This document shows, piece after piece, positions 11,555 through 15,341 of a DNA stretch of 15,341 nt. Both the position numbers and the translations under genes were made by a program. The notes under the pieces were generated by a model. It was not told where the DNA came from and ran no database searches. It saw only the letters and a program-made list of their open reading frames with translations. This DNA comes from Actinomycetota bacterium (GTDB taxonomy: Bacteria > Actinomycetota > Acidimicrobiia > IMCC26256 > BP-133). The stretch spans positions 1 to 15,341 of the forward strand of contig JAUZEX010000073.1 in the NCBI GenBank assembly GCA_030838815.1. Reading direction: 5' to 3'. Each line of letters begins with the position of its first letter. The stretch's first letter is position 1.

Positions 11555-12300
11555 TTCGCCGCCACCAGCATCGTCTGGAGCCCGGTGCGACCGTCGCGCC
11601 GGTGCGAGAAGTGGTTGGGCGAGCAGGCGGTGCAGACGTCGACGTCGGTCACGTCGGTCACGCCCGCTCCGGCCAGAGCCAGGCGGATGGCCCGGGGGAC
11701 GTCGAGGGCCGGCCGGCCGGTGGAGGTCTTCCCCACCACGTCGGGCCCGAGGCGCTCGGTGAGGCAGGGCAGGTCGGCGGGCGAGAACTCGTAGCACTCC
11801 GGGTGGATGCACGGTCCGAGGACGGCCCGGACGGGCCCGGCCGTCCGCTGACGGACCTCGGCCACCGCCGCCTGAAGGACGCCGGCCGCCACGCCCCGCC
11901 AACCGGCGTGGACCGCCGCCACCACCCCCGGTGCGACGAGCGCCACCGGCCCGCAGTCGGCGGTCAGCACGGACAGCACGGCCCCGGGGTCGGCGCTGAC
12001 CGACGCATCGGCCTGCGGCGCCGTCGGGCCGCCCGGGGTCCGGGGTGCCCCCGGGGAGTTCCGGTCGGCGGCATAGACCGTCGCGCCGTGGACCTGGTGC
12101 AGCGAGATCCAGTCGACCGGATCCGCGCCGCGACCTCCCAACGCGGCGCCGATACGACCGCGGTTCTCGTCGACGTGGGCCGGGTCATCGCCCCGGGAGT
12201 AGCCGGCGTTGGCCGTGTCGAACGGTGGTGCCGAGACCCCTCCGGTCCGGTCACTGAAGAGGATCTCGGCCTCGGCGAGGTCGAGCCGGATCCAGGCCAA
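11551..12300 (-). CDS. pgeF: Peptidoglycan editing factor PgeF (YfiH/laccase-like family)
   Basis: The protein has 249 residues. Motifs: FSDRTGGVSAPPFDTANAG, LHQVHGATV (metal-ligand His), VLTADCGPVALVAPGVVAAVHAGWRG (Cys and His ligands), LGPCIHPECYEF, and a C-terminal VCTACSPNHFSHRRDG with RTGLQ. The YfiH/YlmD family is a Zn- or Cu-binding oxidoreductase-like fold; in E. coli PgeF limits misincorporation of L-Ser in place of L-Ala in the wall peptide, and purine-nucleoside phosphorylase activity has been reported for homologues. The start is TTG, 11 nt after the ftsZ stop, with no visible ribosome site, so translation may follow from ftsZ. PGAPRTPGGPTAP before QADASV looks longer than usual and coincides with a palindromic repeat. 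Confidence 0.92.
   Translation of the reverse strand: MAWIRLDLAEAEILFSDRTGGVSAPPFDTANAGYSRGDDPAHVDENRGRIGAALGGRGADPVDWISLHQVHGATVYAADRNSPGAPRTPGGPTAPQADASVSADPGAVLSVLTADCGPVALVAPGVVAAVHAGWRGVAAGVLQAAVAEVRQRTAGPVRAVLGPCIHPECYEFSPADLPCLTERLGPDVVGKTSTGRPALDVPRAIRLALAGAGVTDVTDVDVCTACSPNHFSHRRDGRTGLQTMLVAAK
12033..12058 (+). repeat. G-run/C-run palindromic mini-repeat inside pgeF
   Basis: Order: CCGGGGTC, then CGGGGTGCCCCCG, then GGGAG. It encodes, on the minus strand, the NSPGAPRTPGG stretch between HQVHG and the conserved ADASVSADPG segment. It is very similar to the ylmE copy at 11298. Confidence 0.4.
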
Positions 12301-12311
12301 GGCGACGGGCG

Positions 12312-13406
12312 CTAGGGCCGGTTGATGAAGGATGGGACGTCGAACTCGTCCTCTACGAGCTCCTCACGCACGTCCAGCTCGTCGAGCGGGCCGGTCGCGT
12401 CGTCGTGGTAGCGGAGGTCCACCACCCGTCGCTCGGTGGCCCGGGGCCGCTCGCCGTCGAAACGGTCGAAGCCGGCGGCCACCACCGTGATCCGCACCTC
12501 GTCACCCAGGGCGTCGTCGATGATCGTCCCGAAGATGATGTTGGCGTCGGGGTGGGCGGCGGAGGCGATGAGCTCGCAGGCCTCGTTGACCTCGTGGAGC
12601 GAGAGGTCGGACGGACCGGCGATGCTGAGCAGGATCCCGCGGGCACCCTCGATGCCGGCCTCCAGCAGCGGGCTGGACACGGCGGCCCGGGCGGCGTTGA
12701 CACCCCGGCCCTCGCCGGCGGAGAGACCGATGCCCATGAGCGCCGAGCCGGCGTTGGTCATGATCATCTTCACGTCGGCGAAGTCGGTGTTGATGAGGCC
12801 GGGCGTCGTGATCAGGTCGGTGATCCCCTGCACGCCCTGGAGAAGCACCTCGTCGGCGGCCTTGAAGGCATTGACCAGCGCGGTCTTGTCGTCGACGACC
12901 TGGAGGAGCCGGTCGTTGGGGATGACGATGAGGGTGTCGACCTTCTCCTTCAGCTTGCGGATGCCGTCCTCCGCCTGCATGGAGCGCTTCCGGCCCTCGA
13001 AGGCGAACGGCCGGGTCACGACGCCGACCGTCAGCGCACCGAGCTGCTTGCCGATCTCGGCCACCACGGGCGCGCCGCCCGTCCCCGTCCCGCCGCCCTT
13101 GCCGGCGGTGATGAAGACCATGTCGGCCCCCTTGAGGACCTCCTCGATCTCGTCGCGGTGCTCCTCGGCGGCCAGCCGGCCGACCTCGGGGTCGGACCCG
13201 GCGCCGAGGCCCCGGGTCAGCTGGCGACCGATGTCGAGCTTGACGTCGGCCTCGCTGCTGAGGAGAGCCTGAGCGTCGGTGTTGATGGCGATGAACTCGA
13301 CGCCCTTCAAGCCGGCGTCGACCATCCGGTTCACCGCGTTGCACCCACCGCCGCCGACACCGACGACCTTGATCACGGCCAGGTAGTTCTGAGGAGCGCC
13401 CACCAT
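12312..13406 (-). CDS. ftsZ: Cell division GTPase FtsZ
   Basis: The ATG at 13406 gives 364 residues beginning MVGAPQNYLAVIKVVGVGGG, a typical actinobacterial N-terminus. The tubulin signature GGGTGTG is at 104–110. The T7 synergy loop NTDFADVK is at 206–213, followed by IMTNAGSALMGIG. The tail ends EDEFDVPSFINRP, the conserved C-terminal peptide that binds SepF and other partners. FtsZ polymerises with GTP to form the division ring. AGAAGG 6 nt upstream supports this start; a TTG farther upstream would add 12 poorly conserved residues. The 314-bp gap before it holds a probable promoter and repeats. It heads the ftsZ–pgeF–ylmE–sepF–yggT unit. The linker between core and C-terminal peptide is short. 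Confidence 0.98.
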   Translation of the reverse strand: MVGAPQNYLAVIKVVGVGGGGCNAVNRMVDAGLKGVEFIAINTDAQALLSSEADVKLDIGRQLTRGLGAGSDPEVGRLAAEEHRDEIEEVLKGADMVFITAGKGGGTGTGGAPVVAEIGKQLGALTVGVVTRPFAFEGRKRSMQAEDGIRKLKEKVDTLIVIPNDRLLQVVDDKTALVNAFKAADEVLLQGVQGITDLITTPGLINTDFADVKMIMTNAGSALMGIGLSAGEGRGVNAARAAVSSPLLEAGIEGARGILLSIAGPSDLSLHEVNEACELIASAAHPDANIIFGTIIDDALGDEVRITVVAAGFDRFDGERPRATERRVVDLRYHDDATGPLDELDVREELVEDEFDVPSFINRP

Positions 13407-13412
13407 TGCAAA

Positions 13413-13418
13413 CCTTCT
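13413..13418 (-). promoter_or_regulatory. Ribosome binding site fixing the ftsZ start
   Basis: AGAAGG on the minus strand sits 6 nt before the ATG at 13406 and rules in favour of this start over an upstream TTG at 13442. Confidence 0.55.
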
Positions 13419-13527
13419 CTCGTGCTCGTGGCTATTCGCCAAGCTCGCCAGTGCCCGGCCCTCCCTCGCGGCTTTCGAGACCGCGACCTACCTGGCCGGT
13501 TTGGAAAAACGTTGTCCTGCAAGGGAT

Positions 13528-13548
13528 CCAGCAGTCCAGCAGTACTGC
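13528..13548. repeat. Tandem 8-mer and palindrome in the ftsZ leader
   Basis: CCAGCAGT occurs twice back to back (13528–13543), and the second copy runs into the palindrome GCAGTACTGC (13539–13548). This could be a regulator site or a leader hairpin; nothing in the sequence decides. Confidence 0.4.
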
Positions 13549-13563
13549 ATGGGGAAGAATCCT

Positions 13564-13589
13564 GGTGACCATCCCAGCCCCCGGTCACC
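13564..13589. promoter_or_regulatory. Dyad-symmetric operator-like site or hairpin upstream of ftsZ
   Basis: Perfect 7-bp half-sites GGTGACC and GGTCACC are separated by 12 nt, with centres 19 bp apart, about two helical turns. It lies roughly 75 bp downstream of the predicted promoter start. It could bind a dimeric regulator as a roadblock or fold as an mRNA stem. Confidence 0.4.
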
Positions 13590-13606
13590 TTCGGGGCACC
13601 CCACAG
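13583..13606 (-). repeat. G-run/C-run mini-repeat in the ftsZ leader
   Basis: Minus-strand order: CTGTGGGGTGCCCC, then GAAGGTGACC. It resembles the ileS copy (GGGGGTGTCCCC, GAAAGGACA) and overlaps one half-site of the dyad at 13564–13589. Confidence 0.35.
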
Positions 13607-13667
13607 ATCTTTCGCTTGAAGCTCTACTTGAGCCTGAACGAGGGGTGAACCTGCGGTTGGCGCCGAG

Positions 13668-13697
13668 ACTCTAAACCAGTTGCGCGGAGCGGTGCAA
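13668..13697 (-). promoter_or_regulatory. Sigma-70-like promoter for ftsZ
   Basis: On the minus strand, TTGCAC (13697–13692) and TAGAGT (13673–13668) are separated by 18 nt, giving reasonable -35 and -10 boxes. It starts 23 nt after the ftsQ stop. The predicted start is near 13661. This is the best two-box promoter in the window. Confidence 0.5.
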
Positions 13698-13720
13698 TTG
13701 CCGCGATCCCTTATCTGGCT

Positions 13721-14749
13721 TCAATCGCGCGGCTTCCCGGGGCTGACCGGGGCGGTCGCCCCCCTCCCTGGCGCAGGGATGCTGGTCGCAGCGGTGGGCG
13801 CGGTCGGTACGACCACCGGCGCGGTCGGCACGCGCAGGTCGAGAACGGCCACCGACCGGCTCCCGACGCGGTCCAGGAGGACGGTCAGCGCCGCGACCTT
13901 GGCCGGCAGCGACGTCGGCGGCCCCATGCGGATCTCCCTCACCCCCGTGTGGAGCGTGACCGCGTCGCCGTCGAGGACGACGGCCGTGACCTGGCGGCGG
14001 ACCGGCTCCGGCAGGGCGGCGAGGACGGCGAGCGCCGGACGGGCGGTGTCCATCGCCGCGCCCGGCGGAGGGGTGGCCCCGGCGCCGGTCACCTCGGGCA
14101 GGTCGCCGGGGCGGTCGGGCCGTTCGGCCAGCACCCGGCCGCCGCCGTCGAGCAGGACCCACCCGCCGCCGGGGCGGGCGGCGCCGGCCGCCGCCGTCCG
14201 TTCCGTCAGGTGGATCCGGACGGTGTTGGGGAAGGCCCGCTCCACCAGCGCCGTGTTCACCCACGGCAGGCGCTCGAGGCGCCGTTCGGCGGCGGCGGTG
14301 TCGACCGAGACCATGGGCTCGCCCCGGCGCAGGCCGGCGCCGGTGATGGCCTGGTCGGCGGTGACGAGGGCGCCGCCGGACACCTGGATGTGGTCGACGT
14401 CGAGGAGGGGGGAGCGTGTCGTCGTCCACGTCGCGCCGGTGAAGACGGCGATGGCGGCGACGGCGGCCAGGACCCGCCCGGCCAGCGTCTGGGGCAGCCA
14501 TTCCGTCGTGCGCCGCAGCCGGTCCCGCAGGGAGCGGGTGGCGCTGGCGGCGGCCTTGCCGGCGCCGGCCACGGCCCGGCCCGCCACCGGGGCCTGCCAG
14601 GCCAGGGGCCGCTGGAGGGCGCCGGGGAGCTTGGCCCGCCACCCCTCCGGACGGGGTCCGGGCCGGCGGGCGAACCGGCCGGCGGCCGGCGGCCGGGTGT
14701 GGCGGGTGACGACCACGCGCCGCTGCGTACGGTCCTCACGACGGCTCAT
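13721..14749 (-). CDS. ftsQ: Cell division protein FtsQ (POTRA domain)
   Basis: The protein has 342 residues: a basic cytoplasmic region of about 88 residues rich in Arg, a single membrane helix (about 90–108, AGRVLAAVAAIAVFTGATW), and a POTRA domain (about 114–184: LLDVDHIQVSGGALVTADQA, LERLPWVNTALVERAFPNTVRIHLTER). The FtsQ beta domain follows, and a Pro/Thr/Ala-rich extracytoplasmic tail ends at residue 342. FtsQ links FtsB/FtsL and later divisome proteins. Its ATG overlaps the murB stop as ATGA, so translation is coupled. No ddl gene lies between murB and ftsQ. The long basic N-terminus and proline-rich C-terminal tail are longer than in the E. coli protein but common in actinobacteria. 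Confidence 0.92.
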   Translation of the reverse strand: MSRREDRTQRRVVVTRHTRPPAAGRFARRPGPRPEGWRAKLPGALQRPLAWQAPVAGRAVAGAGKAAASATRSLRDRLRRTTEWLPQTLAGRVLAAVAAIAVFTGATWTTTRSPLLDVDHIQVSGGALVTADQAITGAGLRRGEPMVSVDTAAAERRLERLPWVNTALVERAFPNTVRIHLTERTAAAGAARPGGGWVLLDGGGRVLAERPDRPGDLPEVTGAGATPPPGAAMDTARPALAVLAALPEPVRRQVTAVVLDGDAVTLHTGVREIRMGPPTSLPAKVAALTVLLDRVGSRSVAVLDLRVPTAPVVVPTAPTAATSIPAPGRGATAPVSPGKPRD

Positions 14750-15341
14750 GTGATTCCTCCCAGGGCGAACGTGGCCCGGCCTCGTGACGGAGCGCCCTCT
14801 CCGGGTCTCCGGCGTTCCTCGGCGACGACCGGCGCCGGTGCTGCGGGGGAAGGCGGGTCTCCGGGGGCGATGGCGGCGTGGTCCTCGCCGGGCCAGGCTG
14901 TCGGCGCGCCGGGCCGGGCGCCGGCCATCCCGGCGAAGGCGACCCGGCGCAGCTCGGGGACGAGGGTGACGCCGCTGTCCTCGGCCACCCGGCGCTGGAC
15001 CTCGAGAACCAGGCTGACGACATCGGCGGAGCGGCCCCGGCCGTCCGGCTCGGCCTGGAAGAAGTTGGCGTGGCGGTCGGAGACCCAGGCGGTGCCGACC
15101 CGGAAGCCCTTGAGGCCGCAGGCGTCGATGAGCCGGCCGGCGGAGTCGCCGGGGGGGTTGGTGAAGACCGAGCCGGCGTTGTTCCCGCCCGGCTGGTTGG
15201 CCCGCCGCCACCGCACGACCTCGTCGATCTCGGCCTTGGCGTCGGCGGCCGGCCGGGCGGTCACGGCGAACTCGGCCCGGACCACGACCTGTCCCGGTCC
15301 GAGGTTGGAGTGGCGGTAGGTCAGATCGAGCGCTTCGACGG
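14746..15341 (-). CDS. murB: UDP-N-acetylenolpyruvoylglucosamine reductase MurB, C-terminal part
   Basis: About 198 codons are present; the N-terminus, including most of the FAD-binding domain, lies beyond the right edge. The visible part starts VEALDLTYRHSNLG and includes RANQPGGNNAGSVFTNPPGD with SAGRLIDACGLKGFRVGTAWVS following. The Ser of AGSVF is the expected proton-donor serine. HANFF and VTLVPELRRVAF follow, with the conserved Glu in VPEL. MurB reduces enolpyruvyl-UDP-GlcNAc to UDP-MurNAc with NADPH in the cytoplasm. After the domain ends (about VAFAG) there is a Pro/Ala/Glu-rich tail of about 55 residues that is not part of the normal fold and contains a G-run repeat. The stop overlaps the ftsQ start (ATGA). 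Confidence 0.93.
   Translation of the reverse strand, partial: VEALDLTYRHSNLGPGQVVVRAEFAVTARPAADAKAEIDEVVRWRRANQPGGNNAGSVFTNPPGDSAGRLIDACGLKGFRVGTAWVSDRHANFFQAEPDGRGRSADVVSLVLEVQRRVAEDSGVTLVPELRRVAFAGMAGARPGAPTAWPGEDHAAIAPGDPPSPAAPAPVVAEERRRPGEGAPSRGRATFALGGIT
14843..14867 (+). repeat. G-run mini-repeat in the murB tail
   Basis: Order: GCGGGGGAAGG, then CGGGTCTCC, then GGGGG. It resembles the ileS and dksA-like copies (GGGGGAAGG..., ...GGGTCTCC...) but with a weaker palindrome. It encodes APGDPPSPA in the non-conserved C-terminal tail of MurB. Confidence 0.3.

Larger units (their letters stand above)
13407..13720 (-). other. Non-coding region between ftsQ and ftsZ (promoter, dyad and repeats)
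   Basis: This is the only gene-free stretch above 300 bp, and it is less GC-rich than its surroundings. Read on the minus strand toward ftsZ it holds a sigma-70-like promoter (13668–13697), a direct repeat (GCTCAAG / GCTTCAAG, about 13615–13633), a G-run/C-run hairpin (13583–13606), a dyad GGTGACC–12 nt–GGTCACC (13564–13589), a tandem 8-mer (13528–13543) and the ftsZ ribosome site. I see no convincing ORF in it. If the mapped promoter is the main one, ftsZ has a leader of about 255 nt. Confidence 0.6.

Noticed and set aside
13407..13720. Hidden ftsA or small gene between ftsQ and ftsZ
   Set aside because: No frame shows a conserved start, ribosome site and protein pattern; absence of ftsA is normal for actinobacteria that use SepF.
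2415..14867. CRISPR array or classical transposon terminal repeats as explanation for the repeated G-run palindromes
   Set aside because: The copies are far apart and irregularly spaced, have no spacer structure, and no transposase gene is present in the window.

Overview
The window is very GC-rich, densely packed chromosomal DNA from an actinobacterium. The evidence is the gene order: murB–ftsQ–ftsZ with no ftsA, followed by pgeF, ylmE, sepF, yggT and divIVA, and then ileS, a DksA/TraR-type zinc-finger gene, lspA and rluD. This is the division-and-wall neighbourhood known from Streptomyces and Mycobacterium. The added membrane-repeat gene, the lysine-rich tail on the DksA-like protein and some sequence details suggest a deep-branching lineage (Acidimicrobiia-like), but that placement is an inference. 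There are no mobile elements, CRISPR arrays, tRNAs or rRNAs.

Layout, left to right. (1) 1–1490, minus strand: an alkaline-phosphatase-superfamily hydrolase gene followed by two tandem genes for small GlsB/YeaQ-like membrane proteins, the last cut by the window edge. (2) 1553–2011, plus strand: an Rrf2-family regulator, divergent from the hydrolase and overlapping the 3' end of rluD tail to tail. (3) 1992–4254, minus strand: dksA-like – lspA – rluD, with touching or overlapping genes and a recognisable promoter and leader hairpin. (4) 4409–4759, minus: a YggU/DUF167 gene, divergent from ileS. (5) 4819–8019, plus: ileS, the only long plus-strand gene, ending at a symmetric stem-loop. (6) 8077–10007, minus: a membrane-anchored protein with three copies of a helical repeat, then divIVA (listed in map order). 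(7) 10064–13406, minus: ftsZ–pgeF–ylmE–sepF–yggT. (8) 13407–13720: the only long non-coding stretch, carrying a promoter and repeats. (9) 13721–15341, minus: the 3' part of murB overlapping ftsQ.

Working together, MurB makes UDP-MurNAc, FtsQ belongs to the divisome core, FtsZ forms the ring, SepF tethers it to the membrane in place of FtsA, and DivIVA marks poles or septa. PgeF and YlmE are housekeeping neighbours for wall-precursor fidelity and PLP homeostasis. LspA processes lipoproteins, RluD modifies 23S rRNA and IleS charges tRNA-Ile.

Most of the window is conserved core genome. The observations most worth a second look are: a family of short G-run/C-run palindromes that seem to add Pro/Gly-rich in-frame peptides to several conserved enzymes and also sit in intergenic regions; the three-repeat membrane protein beside divIVA; the histone-H1-like tail on the DksA-like protein; and a recurring -10 box placed 6–7 nt before the start codon, which suggests leaderless mRNAs.
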